A program made the position numbers and the translations under genes. A stretch of 64,000 bases of DNA from UMGS363 sp051881815. Lineage in GTDB: Bacteria; Bacillota; Clostridia; Oscillospirales; Ruminococcaceae. The stretch is from the NCBI GenBank assembly GCA_051881815.1, contig JBJEQP010000117.1, positions 1 to 64,000 on the forward strand, written 5' to 3'. Numbering within the stretch: the first letter of the stretch is position 1; each line of letters begins with the position of its first letter. Positions 26,100 to 34,312 of this stretch are shown piece after piece. Under the pieces are notes generated by a model. That model was not told the origin of the DNA and did not search any database. It was given only the letters and a program-made list of their open reading frames with translations.

Positions 26100-26288
26100 G
26101 CACTACTCCTTCCTGTTTTTACAGAGCTTCACGGCAGAAAGACGCCGATTTTCATCGGATCTTGCCACCGTTGACTCATATAAATTGATTTTAATACTTA
26201 AACAAGCTAAAAATGACTCAACGCTCCCGGGTGTTTCGCGCTCTGGGACGCTTTTCACACGTTCGGAACAGCCATCACTAAGAAAACA
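26100..26288 (-). promoter_or_regulatory. Structured leader of rplN (spc operon)
   Basis: This transcribed region runs from the internal promoter to the rplN ribosome site, about 180 nt, and has no reading frame. On the minus strand it can form AGCGTCCC / GGGAGCGT with one bulge (about 26217-26255) and a tight CCGAT-GAAA-ATCGG tetraloop hairpin near 26150-26163. Such a leader could be a ribosomal-protein autoregulation site; this is inference. Confidence 0.5.
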
Positions 26289-26317
26289 TTATAGCATAGT
26301 TGCCCCTTGTTGTCAAC
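26289..26317 (-). promoter_or_regulatory. Internal consensus promoter between rpsQ and rplN
   Basis: Minus strand -35 TTGACA (26312-26317), 17-bp spacer, -10 TATAAT (26289-26294): a perfect sigma-A promoter inside the ribosomal superoperon, within the 262-bp gap between rpsQ and rplN. Confidence 0.9.
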
Positions 26318-26358
26318 CGGCGATTTCACCAAAAACAAGGGACAATATGATATTTATT

Positions 26359-26619
26359 TTACTTAGCCTGCTCAATTACCTTAACTAAACGCCATCTCTT
26401 ATCCTTGGAGATAGGACGGGTTTCCATAATTTCAACGCGGTCGCCAATGTTGCAAACATTGTTCTCGTCGTGAGCCTTAAGCTTAACAGTTCTCTTGATA
26501 GTCTTCTTATAAAGAGGATGCTTAACGCTGTCTACGATAGCAACAACGATCGTCTTATCCATTTTGTTGGAAACGACCTTGCCGACTCTTGTTTTTCTAA
26601 GATTTCTCTCATCAGCCAT
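26359..26619 (-). CDS. rpsQ: 30S ribosomal protein S17
   Basis: 86-aa OB-fold S17 (MADERNLRKTRVGKVVSNKM). The ATG at 26619 is preferred, since GGAGG lies 9 nt upstream; an in-frame TTG two codons earlier is too close to it. It is the last gene of the S10 part before the internal promoter. Confidence 0.96.
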   Translation of the reverse strand: MADERNLRKTRVGKVVSNKMDKTIVVAIVDSVKHPLYKKTIKRTVKLKAHDENNVCNIGDRVEIMETRPISKDKRWRLVKVIEQAK

Positions 26620-26638
26620 CTTCAAAACCCTCCTTCAC

Positions 26639-26836
26639 TTACTGCTGTACTTTGGAACGCTCAACAAGAATTGTCTTGATACGAGCGATGTCCTTCTTAA
26701 CAGCCTTAAGACGTGTTGGATTGTCAAGCTGATTTACAGCGAGCTGAAAACGGAGAGCAAAAAGCTCCTTCTTGAGGTCAACAAGCTTGTTTTCAAGCTC
26801 GAGATCAGTCATTTCTCTAACTTCTGATGCCTTCAT
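26639..26836 (-). CDS. rpmC: 50S ribosomal protein L29
   Basis: 65-aa two-helix L29 (MKASEVREMTDLELENKLVDLKK in full; key motif LKKELFALRFQ). It overlaps the rplP stop by one base (TAATG) and lies at the exit tunnel near trigger factor and SRP sites. Confidence 0.97.
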   Translation of the reverse strand: MKASEVREMTDLELENKLVDLKKELFALRFQLAVNQLDNPTRLKAVKKDIARIKTILVERSKVQQ

Positions 26837-27264
26837 TATACGCTCGCCTCCTCTTCTGCCTGACGCTTAACGAATTTGCACTTGATAGGGAGCTTGTGAG
26901 CTGCAAGACGCATAGCTTCACGAGCCTGCTCCTCGGATACGCCATTGATCTCAAAAAGAACTCTGCCCGGCTTAACTACTGCAACCCAGTATTCGGGTGA
27001 ACCCTTACCGGAACCCATTCGAGTTTCTGCAGGCTTTTCTGTGATCGGCTTATCGGGGAATATCTTGATCCAAACCTGACCGCCACGCTTGATGTAACGT
27101 GTCATAGCGATACGGGCAGCTTCGATCTGGTTAGAGGTAATCCATGCAGGTTCAAGAGCCTGAAGACCGAATTCGCCGTATGATACAACGTTACCTCTTG
27201 TAGCCTTACCTGTAAGTCTGCCTCTCTGTACTCTTCTGTACTTAACTCTCTTTGGAAGAAGCAT
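26836..27264 (-). CDS. rplP: 50S ribosomal protein L16
   Basis: 142-aa L16 (MLLPKRVKYRRVQRGRL) with the RMGSGKGSPEYWVAVVKPG signature. It is located near the A-site tRNA elbow. One-base overlap with rpsC and with rpmC. Confidence 0.98.
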   Translation of the reverse strand: MLLPKRVKYRRVQRGRLTGKATRGNVVSYGEFGLQALEPAWITSNQIEAARIAMTRYIKRGGQVWIKIFPDKPITEKPAETRMGSGKGSPEYWVAVVKPGRVLFEINGVSEEQAREAMRLAAHKLPIKCKFVKRQAEEEASV

Positions 27265-28019
27265 TACTGGTTACCTCCTTCTCTTCTTTCTGTACGGGGT
27301 CTGCCGCCGTTGGAACGGGGCTTGTCACCGTTAGCTCTTCTGGGCTTTCTTTCAGGCTTCTCGGGAGCTGTCTTTGCAGCATTGATGTCGCCCTTAAGAA
27401 CTTCACCCTTGTAGATCCATACCTTTACACCGATCTTGCCGTAGGTTGTGTTAGCCTCTGCAAAACCGTAGTCGATATCAGCACGGATCGTCTGAAGAGG
27501 AATTGTACCCTCATGGTAGCTTTCGGAACGTGCGATTTCTGCACCGCCAAGACGGCCGCCGCACTTAACCTTGATGCCCTTTGCGCCGAGCTTCATAGCT
27601 CTGCCGATGGACTGCTTCATAGCTCTTCTGAAGGAAACACGGTTCTCAAGCTGAGCAGCGATGTTTTCTGCAACGAGCTGTGCATTCATATCGGGTGTCT
27701 TAACTTCAACGATGTTGATAGCTACAGACTTACCGATCATCTTTTCAACCTTAGCGCGGATCTTTTCGATGTTCTCGCCGCCTCTTCCGATAACGATACC
27801 GGGCTTTGCGCAGTGAACATGGATTCTTACCTTATCGGCAAATCTTTCGATCTCGATCTTGGCAACGCCTGCTGCATAAAGTTCCTTCTTGATATAATTA
27901 CGAACGTTGTAATCTTCTACGAGGGTATCGCCGAAAGTTGCTTTGTTAGCAAACCAGCGGGAATCCCAATCTTTGATTACGCCTACACGAAGGCCGTGGG
28001 GATTAACTTTCTGTCCCAT
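27264..28019 (-). CDS. rpsC: 30S ribosomal protein S3
   Basis: 251-aa S3 with an N-terminal KH domain (GRGGENIEKIRAKVEK) and a basic disordered tail (about 215-251) richer in Arg, Gly and Asn than usual. S3 forms the mRNA entry channel. It starts 19 bp after rplV. Confidence 0.97.
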   Translation of the reverse strand: MGQKVNPHGLRVGVIKDWDSRWFANKATFGDTLVEDYNVRNYIKKELYAAGVAKIEIERFADKVRIHVHCAKPGIVIGRGGENIEKIRAKVEKMIGKSVAINIVEVKTPDMNAQLVAENIAAQLENRVSFRRAMKQSIGRAMKLGAKGIKVKCGGRLGGAEIARSESYHEGTIPLQTIRADIDYGFAEANTTYGKIGVKVWIYKGEVLKGDINAAKTAPEKPERKPRRANGDKPRSNGGRPRTERREGGNQ

Positions 28020-28038
28020 TTAGTTTACTCCTTTCGAC

Positions 28039-28374
28039 TTATTCTTTTTCCTTAACCACAAGAGTTACATGAGATGTTCTCTTGAGGATGCGGAATGCTC
28101 TGCCCTGTGCTCTCGGCATGATTCTCTTCATTGTAGGTCCGGGGCAAACGAAGCACTCGGATACATAAAGATTGTTCTTATCCATACCGAAATTGTTTTC
28201 TGCATTTGCGATTGCGGACTTCAGAAGCTTCTCCAGATATTCACAAGCAGATTTAGGTGTGTTCTTTAAAATCGCCATAGCTGTTTCAACGTCTTTGCCT
28301 CTGATAAGGTCAAGAACGATCTGAACCTTTCGAGGTGCTATGCGAGCATTTTTAAGGTATGCTCTTGCTTCCAT
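28039..28374 (-). CDS. rplV: 50S ribosomal protein L22
   Basis: 111-aa L22 (MEARAYLKNARIAPRKVQIVLDLI), with the tunnel-lining beta hairpin MKRIMPRAQGRAFRILKRTSH. Macrolide resistance loops map here in other bacteria; nothing unusual is seen. Confidence 0.98.
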   Translation of the reverse strand: MEARAYLKNARIAPRKVQIVLDLIRGKDVETAMAILKNTPKSACEYLEKLLKSAIANAENNFGMDKNNLYVSECFVCPGPTMKRIMPRAQGRAFRILKRTSHVTLVVKEKE

Positions 28375-28397
28375 TCTAAATTCTCCTCTCTGCCTTA

Positions 28398-28679
28398 TTA
28401 CTTACCGTTGTTGGATGTCTTTGAACCCGCATGACCCTTATAGGTTCTTGTAGGTGCGAATTCACCGAGTCTGTGACCTACCATATCTTCAGTCACATAT
28501 ACGGGAACGTGCTTTCTGCCGTCATGAACGGCAAATGTATGACCTACGAAATCAGGGAAAATTGTTGAAGCTCTGCTCCAAGTCTTGAGGACTTTCTTTT
28601 CACCTGCTTCGTTCATAGCAATAACTCTCTTCAAAAGAGCTTCCTGGACGTATGGTCCCTTCTTAACGCTTCTGCTCAT
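28398..28679 (-). CDS. rpsS: 30S ribosomal protein S19
   Basis: 93-aa S19 (MSRSVKKGPYVQEALLKRV) ending in TRTYKGHAGSKTSNNGK. The start at 28679 follows the family N-terminus; GGGAGG is 7-8 nt upstream. Unlike the compact spacing elsewhere, 278 bp separate it from rplB because element C lies between them. Confidence 0.97.
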   Translation of the reverse strand: MSRSVKKGPYVQEALLKRVIAMNEAGEKKVLKTWSRASTIFPDFVGHTFAVHDGRKHVPVYVTEDMVGHRLGEFAPTRTYKGHAGSKTSNNGK

Positions 28680-28786
28680 TGGTTTTCCTCCCCTCTCATA
28701 ATCAGAGGCAAGATGTCGGGAGCTTTTATGCTCCGACATTCCTCTTTACGATTCCTATGAGTGAAATTATGATCGTATATTCTTTA

Positions 28787-28951
28787 GGGGTTCTCTAAAA
28801 ACCGGGACACGAGCATATTTTCGTACATGACTTGCATCAGATGCAAGGCATCAAACCGCAGTGAATACTTGATGTATTTCAAGGTTTGATAACGCAGCAG
28901 ATGATGTAAGTCATAGAAAATATGCCGTGAAGGAGGTTTTTAGAGGTTCCC
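28787..28951. mobile_element. Palindromic MITE-like element C inside the S10 operon
   Basis: 165-bp imperfect palindrome between rplB and rpsS. The ends are GGGGTTCTCTAAAAACC and (inverted) GGGAACCTCTAAAAACC. Inward, both arms share CATATTTTC followed by ATGACTT(A/G)CATCA, and then ATCAAACC. It is flanked by the direct repeat TTTA (28783-28786, 28952-28955), a possible target duplication. The right end lies 6 bp from the rplB stop. It has no coding capacity and would form a long hairpin in the mRNA. Confidence 0.75.
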
Positions 28952-28957
28952 TTTAGA

Positions 28958-29791
28958 TTACTTGCCGTTTCTTCTCTTAACGATGAACTTATCGGTTCTG
29001 TTATGAGTAGCTCTGGTCTTGTAACCGAGTGCCGGCTTGCCCCAAGGAGTAACAGGTCCCGGACGGCCGACAGGTGACTTACCTTCACCACCGCCGTGGG
29101 GGTGGTCGCATGGGTTCATGACAGAACCGCGAACGGTAGGTCTGATACCTCTGTGGCGGGTCTTACCAGCCTTACCGAGGTTTACATTTTCATGGTCAAT
29201 GTTGGAAACCTGACCGATGGAAGCCATGCAGCCTGCAGGGATCTTTCTCATTTCGCCGGAAGGAAGTCTAACGAGAACGTAGTCGTCTTCCTTACCCATG
29301 AGCTGAGCCATGTTGCCTGCTGCACGAACGAGCTGTGCGCCCTTGCCGGGGTAAAGCTCAATGTTGTGGATGAAAGTACCAACAGGGATATTAGCAAGAG
29401 CAAGAGCGTTGCCCGGCTTGATATCGGAGTCAGCACCTGCGCGGATAACATCGCCAACAGCAAGACCGTTAGGAGCGATGATGTATCTCTTTTCGCCGTC
29501 CTCGTACTGAACGAGAGCGATGAATGCGCTTCTGTTAGGATCGTACTCAAGAGTAAGAACAGTAGCGTTCATGCCCTGCTTATCTCTCTTGAAGTCGATG
29601 ATTCTGTATTTTCTTCTGTTTCCGCCGCCTCTGTGACGAACAGTGATCCTACCGTAGCTGTTTCTGCCGGCATTCTTCTTAATGGGAGCGAGAAGGCTCT
29701 TTTCAGGAGCTACCTTAGAAAGACCGCTGTAATCTGTGACAGTCATCTGACGTCTTGAAGCGGTGGTAGGCTGGTAAACTTTAATAGCCAT
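28958..29791 (-). CDS. rplB: 50S ribosomal protein L2
   Basis: 277-aa L2 (MAIKVYQPTTASRRQMTV), with the peptidyl-transferase-side motif NPCDHPHGGGEGKSPVGRP including the conserved His. Complete; followed directly by element C. Confidence 0.98.
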   Translation of the reverse strand: MAIKVYQPTTASRRQMTVTDYSGLSKVAPEKSLLAPIKKNAGRNSYGRITVRHRGGGNRRKYRIIDFKRDKQGMNATVLTLEYDPNRSAFIALVQYEDGEKRYIIAPNGLAVGDVIRAGADSDIKPGNALALANIPVGTFIHNIELYPGKGAQLVRAAGNMAQLMGKEDDYVLVRLPSGEMRKIPAGCMASIGQVSNIDHENVNLGKAGKTRHRGIRPTVRGSVMNPCDHPHGGGEGKSPVGRPGPVTPWGKPALGYKTRATHNRTDKFIVKRRNGK

Positions 29792-29892
29792 TGTAGTTCA
29801 ATCTCCTTTATAAATTTGCGATGTTTTGCGGAAGCTGTTCTTCCATACTTACTCAATGCCCGTGGGCCAAGGAGTAAAAGCCTTACTGGGCC

Positions 29893-30183
29893 TTACATCA
29901 TGCCATCGAAGAATTCGATGGTCTTTGAATCAGCTGTAAGAGTAACGATAGCCTTCTTCCAAGCTGCTGTGTAGCCGGAGTGCATACCCATTCTCTTTGA
30001 ACGGCCTCTTACGTTGAGAGTATTGACCTTTGCAACCTTAACGCCGAAGAGTTCTTCAACTGCCTTAGCAATTTCAACCTTGTTAGCGTTCTTGGCTACC
30101 TTAAAGGTGTACTTTCCATTCTGAAGACCGGACATGCTCTTCTCTGTGATGATAGGCTTGATTACGATATCCTGTGCTAACAT
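29893..30183 (-). CDS. rplW: 50S ribosomal protein L23
   Basis: 96-aa L23 (MLAQDIVIKPIITEKSMSGL), part of the tunnel-exit docking site for trigger factor. It overlaps the rplD stop by one base. The 101-bp gap to rplB contains no gene. Confidence 0.97.
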   Translation of the reverse strand: MLAQDIVIKPIITEKSMSGLQNGKYTFKVAKNANKVEIAKAVEELFGVKVAKVNTLNVRGRSKRMGMHSGYTAAWKKAIVTLTADSKTIEFFDGMM

Positions 30184-30809
30184 TATGCGTACACCTCCTC
30201 GATCTTAGCTACTGCATCCTTAACAACGATGAACTTTTCAGCGTTGAGGATGTCATAAACATTGATAGTGTTAACGAGAGCTGTCTTAACACCGGGGATG
30301 TTAGCAGCACTCTTGATTACGAAGCTGTCATTTTCGGAAAGAACGATGAGAGCCTTCTTGCCCTCTGCTTCGATAGCCTTGAGCATATTAACAACAGTCT
30401 TTGTCTTGAATTCCTCCATCTTGATGGAATCAAGAACGATCATGTTGTTGTCTGCTACCTTAACGGACATTGCAGACTTCATAGCAAGTCTTCTTAACTT
30501 CTTGTTTACTGTGAAACGGTAGCTTCTGGGCTTGGGGCCGAGAGCGACACCGCCGTGTGTCCACTGAGGAGCTCTTGTAGAACCCTGTCTTGCGTGGCCT
30601 GTACCCTTCTGTCTCCAAGGCTTTCTGCCGCCGCCTCTAACCTCTGTACGGGTGAGAGTGGACTGTGTGCCCTGACGCTGATTTGCAAGGTAGTTAACTA
30701 CCATTGTGTGCATAGCGGACTCGTTGGGTGTGATACCGAAAATTGCATCTGACAGCTCAATGTTGGAAACCTCTTTACCTGTCATATCGAGAACTTTCAT
30801 ATTAGGCAT
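30183..30809 (-). CDS. rplD: 50S ribosomal protein L4
   Basis: 208-aa L4 with the tunnel loop RGGGRKPWRQKGTGHARQGS. In E. coli L4 autoregulates the S10 operon by attenuation. The S10 leader here has a terminator-like structure, so an analogous role is conceivable but unproven. Confidence 0.98.
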   Translation of the reverse strand: MPNMKVLDMTGKEVSNIELSDAIFGITPNESAMHTMVVNYLANQRQGTQSTLTRTEVRGGGRKPWRQKGTGHARQGSTRAPQWTHGGVALGPKPRSYRFTVNKKLRRLAMKSAMSVKVADNNMIVLDSIKMEEFKTKTVVNMLKAIEAEGKKALIVLSENDSFVIKSAANIPGVKTALVNTINVYDILNAEKFIVVKDAVAKIEEVYA

Positions 30810-30827
30810 TGTTGCTTCCTCCTTCCA

Positions 30828-31469
30828 TTAAGCTTTTTTCTTTACGCAGTCACAGATAGTAACGATACCGTTCTTAGGACCCGGGATCGCACCCTTGATT
30901 GCGATAAGGTTGTTTTCTGCGTCGATCTTAACGATCTCAAGGTTCTGGATAGTAACCTTTTCTGCACCCATGTGACCTGCAAGCTTCTTGCCCTTGAAGA
31001 TACGGGAAGGTGAGGAGCAGGCACCCATGGAACCTGCCTGTCTGTGAACAGGGCCTGTACCGTGAGTTTCCTTGAGTGAACGCTGGTTGTTCTTCTTGAT
31101 CGTACCCTGGAAGCCCTTACCCTTCGAAGTGCCGCAAACATCAACGATGTCGCCTACTTCAAATGTATCAGCCTTGAGGATAGCACCAACCTCCATAGCG
31201 TCTGCGCCTTCAAGCTTGAATTCTTTAAGAGTTCTCTTGAGAGGAGCGTCAGCCTTTGCAAAGTGACCCTTTACAGGCTTGTTTGCAAGCTTTTCTCTGA
31301 GATCGCCGAAGCCGAGCTGTACTGCGCTGTAACCGTCGTTCTCAACTGTCTTCTTCTGAACGACTACGCAAGGGCCGGCTTCTACAACTGTCAAGGGGAT
31401 AACCTTGTTAGTTGCTTCGTCGAAAATCTGTGTCATACCGATTTTCTTACCGATGATTGCCTTTGTCAT
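30828..31469 (-). CDS. rplC: 50S ribosomal protein L3
   Basis: 213-aa L3 (MTKAIIGKKIGMTQIFDE) with the peptidyl-transferase extension GTGPVHRQAGSMGACSSPSRIFKGKKLAGHMG. An 84-bp gap separates it from rpsJ and has no gene. Confidence 0.98.
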   Translation of the reverse strand: MTKAIIGKKIGMTQIFDEATNKVIPLTVVEAGPCVVVQKKTVENDGYSAVQLGFGDLREKLANKPVKGHFAKADAPLKRTLKEFKLEGADAMEVGAILKADTFEVGDIVDVCGTSKGKGFQGTIKKNNQRSLKETHGTGPVHRQAGSMGACSSPSRIFKGKKLAGHMGAEKVTIQNLEIVKIDAENNLIAIKGAIPGPKNGIVTICDCVKKKA

Positions 31470-31553
31470 GTTTTTTCCTCCTATTGGTTATTGGTTGTGT
31501 TTTTGCACAACATGACCTGCGGGATGATATTTTCGGAAATGGCAAGCTCTCGC

Positions 31554-31868
31554 TTACTTGATTTCCATTACGATATCAACGCCGGCAGGAAGTTCAAGAC
31601 CCTGTAAAGCTTCAGTTGTCTTTGCAGTAGGTCTTATAACGTCGATGAGTCTTTTGTGGGTGCGGAGCTCGAACTGCTCACGGCTGTCCTTGTACTTGTG
31701 TACAGCACGGAGAATAGTAACGATCTCTTTGTCTGTAGGGAGCGGGATAGGACCCGAAACTCTTGCACCGCTGCGCTTTGCTGCGTCTACGATCTTAGCT
31801 GCTGCCGCATCTACTACCGCATGATCAAAGCCCTTGATTCTGATTCTGATTTTTTCATTGACTGCCAC
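31554..31868 (-). CDS. rpsJ: 30S ribosomal protein S10
   Basis: 104-aa S10 (NEKIRIRIKGFDHAVVDAAAAKIVDAAKRSGARVSGPIPLPT), first gene of the S10 operon; also NusE, the antitermination partner of NusB. GGAGG lies before the start. It is preceded by a roughly 290-nt leader with a terminator-like hairpin. Confidence 0.98.
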   Translation of the reverse strand: MAVNEKIRIRIKGFDHAVVDAAAAKIVDAAKRSGARVSGPIPLPTDKEIVTILRAVHKYKDSREQFELRTHKRLIDVIRPTAKTTEALQGLELPAGVDIVMEIK

Positions 31869-31954
31869 TTAGAATCGCCTCCTTAAGCAAATTAATAATG
31901 TAGAGGGGACAATGTAATGTTCAACGCTACCGTGTGTATCGCAAGCCTTACATA

Positions 31955-31986
31955 AAAAAATCCGAAAAAACGCAAGTTTTCCGGAA
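31955..31986 (-). promoter_or_regulatory. Terminator-like hairpin in the S10 leader (attenuator candidate)
   Basis: On the minus strand, TCCGGAAAAC and GTTTTTTCGGA pair around a short loop and are followed by seven T. It sits about 175 nt into the leader and about 90 nt before rpsJ, so it would stop transcription before the operon unless prevented. Upstream leader sequence also has a GCCGGCGGTTTGCCGG hairpin. Control by attenuation is inferred from position and structure only. Confidence 0.6.
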
Positions 31987-32168
31987 ATGTCAGCTTATAT
32001 ACACACAAAACTTACCTATTGACATAATAATGCCAACGGTTTAAGCACATACCGTGTTGATATTACAGCCGCCCGGTTTAAAATCGGACATACTCCATGA
32101 AAATTCCCCGGCAAACCGCCGGCCACCTTTCACTTCAACGCATATCTTGTTGCAGTCACGCAAGTAGT

Positions 32169-32197
32169 ATTATAGCACACTTATTTTGTCATTTCAA
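32169..32197 (-). promoter_or_regulatory. S10 operon promoter
   Basis: Minus strand -35 TTGAAA (32192-32197), 17-bp spacer, -10 TATAAT (32169-32174). It gives a leader of about 290 nt before rpsJ. An A/T-rich stretch follows upstream of the -35. Confidence 0.88.
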
Positions 32198-32367
32198 GGG
32201 TTTTTGAAATTTTTCTTCAAATCAAAAATAGAAAATCGACTGTTTTTTCGGCTGTTTTTTATGCACTTTTGACGAAATGACGTATTTTCTGCATAAAGCC
32301 TTAATTTTGAGGACATAATATATAGTTTTACCGCAAAATAACAATGTGCTGTGAATAATCGTTAAAT

Positions 32368-32401
32368 CGTAGGGGCAGATTCCATATCCGCCCGTTTATT
32401 A
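32368..32401. repeat. Dispersed intergenic repeat copy (matches 8935-8968)
   Basis: 34-bp motif CGTAGGGGCAGATTCC followed by ATATCCGCCCGTTTATTA, near-identical to 8935-8968. The rest of 32200-32407 is AT-rich and holds nothing else I can name. Confidence 0.65.
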
Positions 32402-32407
32402 CAGCCA

Positions 32408-32440
32408 TTTTTTAAAAAATTGCAGGAAACAGCGTTTCCT
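32408..32440 (-). terminator. Terminator after the YwqG-like gene
   Basis: Minus strand AGGAAAC-gct-GTTTCCT followed by GCAATTTTTT, 11 bp past the stop. Confidence 0.75.
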
Positions 32441-32450
32441 TAATATTATA

Positions 32451-33863
32451 TTATCCGCATTGCAGGACAAATTTAACGTTATCAAAATTGCCGTCAGCGA
32501 GTTCGTCCTTATTGATGTAAAAATACAGCTTTCCGCCATCGCCGAACATAAATCCGCATTTGTCCGATTCGTAATATGTCATTTGAAGCAACTGGATATA
32601 TCCGTTGTCAAATTCCTCAGAAACACTATTCTGCTCGGGGATAGAATATCCGCCGATAATATTGTATTTGTTGGTATATATCATAGGTTCGTAGCCGAGC
32701 ATTTTTGCTGCAGTTGCTTCATATTCGGACGGTTCGCATTCATATCCGCTCAACGCAGTAAATTCATCATAGCAAGGGAGTGACTTGTCCGCAAAAAAAG
32801 TAAGCCTGCATTCATCAATTACACAATTTTCGTCAGCACAGCCATAATAAAACGAATCACGGCATTCGTCCGGAAAAGTCATTGGCGACAGCTGCGAAAC
32901 ATCATCGTTATAATAAAAAACCTTGTAATTCCCCTCTTCCCATACCCACGGCTGAGTTTCCACATCGTAGAAAAAATACAAAATTCCGCAGTCCGGAAAA
33001 GTTTTATCTTTGTCAAAATCATGAAGCTCCGCAAAATTGATCTGCATAAGAAATGTCAGCGGCACTCCGCAGCTGTTTGTAAACCACTTGAATCCCTTCG
33101 GAACATCGGGAGAGCCGCCAACCTTTGAGCAGCCTTTATAGACCTTTGCGTTCTTATCAAATGCAGCAAAAACAGCATTTTTAAGATACTTTTCCGCTTC
33201 TTTTGCAATTTTTTCAGAGTATTTTTCGTCATGTGCAGCCCCATAATTATTCATGCGCATTTTTTGAATAGTTTCCAAAGCTTCTTCACGGGTTATGCCC
33301 ATGTCTTCAAACATTTCATCTTTCATCTGCTTAAGCATTTCATCGTAGCTTAACTGCACGAACTGTGAGTCCGCAGAAAGATCCACCTGTGGTGTGATAC
33401 TGTCCGTTATTATCTCGCCTATTTCCTCAAAATTCTGAACGAGATACCCTTTTACAGCAGTAAGTATCTCATAACAATATTCTCCTATGTAGCTGTCGAG
33501 CTTACTCGAAAACTGATTTATCTTTTCGCTTGTTTCCTCTGTCTGCGCACCATCAAAAAGAGGGAACAACACCTCCGCACCGCGAAGATACGCTTTCGAC
33601 AGCTGCTCACAGCCGAAATGCAAGAGAACTGCCGAAGTCTGTTTCAGCCTATCTCTGCTGCAATGTTCATAATACTGCCAAACACCATTCTCTGTGCCGC
33701 CGCAGTACCAGTTCCATAATTCATTGAATATAGCCGCCGATTTGTTATTTTGAACAGCTTCATCGCTAAACTCCGACATGAGAAACGCAAAGCATTCTTC
33801 CAGTGAATCAATATCATCCGAACTTATAAGTCTGCCTAAAAACTGATTTGCCGATAAATTCAT
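32451..33863 (-). CDS. DUF4375/DMP19-like plus YwqG (DUF1963) protein
   Basis: 470-aa protein with two parts. Residues about 1-130 (FNELWNWYCGGTENGVWQYYEHC and LKQTSAVLLHFGCEQLSKAYL) resemble the DMP19/DUF4375 helical domain. Residues about 235-470 form a YwqG/DUF1963 beta domain (GGSPDVPKGFKWF, FLMQINFAEL, GILYFFYD, FGDGGKLYFYI). Both domains are common in immunity or bookkeeping proteins, but no function is established. It is a single-gene unit with its own terminator, encoded between the S10 operon and pfkA. Confidence 0.8.
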   Translation of the reverse strand: MNLSANQFLGRLISSDDIDSLEECFAFLMSEFSDEAVQNNKSAAIFNELWNWYCGGTENGVWQYYEHCSRDRLKQTSAVLLHFGCEQLSKAYLRGAEVLFPLFDGAQTEETSEKINQFSSKLDSYIGEYCYEILTAVKGYLVQNFEEIGEIITDSITPQVDLSADSQFVQLSYDEMLKQMKDEMFEDMGITREEALETIQKMRMNNYGAAHDEKYSEKIAKEAEKYLKNAVFAAFDKNAKVYKGCSKVGGSPDVPKGFKWFTNSCGVPLTFLMQINFAELHDFDKDKTFPDCGILYFFYDVETQPWVWEEGNYKVFYYNDDVSQLSPMTFPDECRDSFYYGCADENCVIDECRLTFFADKSLPCYDEFTALSGYECEPSEYEATAAKMLGYEPMIYTNKYNIIGGYSIPEQNSVSEEFDNGYIQLLQMTYYESDKCGFMFGDGGKLYFYINKDELADGNFDNVKFVLQCG

Positions 33864-34312
33864 ATTTTTACCCCGTTTTCCATATCAAGCACAGTATGTC
33901 CCATCAGTGCAAAAACGCACTCGCTTCGCTCGTTGTTTTCACGTTCATGTTTCGTCTGAAAGCAAATATACTCACTTCGTTCGCATATTTGCTTTCAGAG
34001 GATAGTTATTCCTTCAATAAAGAACAGGCGCAATTCACGATTTAGGGTTTACAAAACGATTTCTCACGTTCTGTTTTAGCTTTATTTTCGTGAATTGCGC
34101 TTTTGATTTAATAGTAATTACGCTATTGCGACAAGCTTTTCGCTAAAGTTCAGGGAATTTCGCTTCTGCGGAAGCGACCAAGTGGCTTTGCCCCTTGGAA
34201 CCCCACCACCTTTGAAAAGGTGGACGAAACTTTCGCTTGGCTTCGCAATTAACGACAAATGTAAGCTATACAAATAATTACGCATTACGCATTACGAATT
34301 ACGCATTAACCA
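33864..34312. repeat. Intergenic hairpin-repeat region
   Basis: No gene is seen here. In order: GCACTCGCTTCGCTCG-type sequence; a perfect 14-bp hairpin CTGAAAGCAAATAT (from about 33957) with its inverse ending near 34000; a large hairpin with arms GCGCAATTCACGA (34028-34040) and TCGTGAATTGCGC (34088-34100) followed by TTTT, usable as a plus-strand terminator; the 16-bp palindrome CGCTTCTGCGGAAGCG near 34160-34176; a CCAAGTGGCTTTGCCCCTTGG hairpin and a CCACCTTTGAAAAGGTGG hairpin (about 34180-34225); and a TAATGCG-type array at 34275-34312 reaching the pfkA stop. Confidence 0.65.

Noticed and set aside
27252..28055. 267-codon plus-strand frame opposite rpsC
   Set aside because: Shadow of a highly biased ribosomal gene; Cys/Asp/Leu-rich product with no family features or ribosome site.
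34024..34104. Small RNA gene
   Set aside because: The hairpin with T-run could end a short RNA, but no promoter of good quality is visible for it, so it is only listed as a hairpin.
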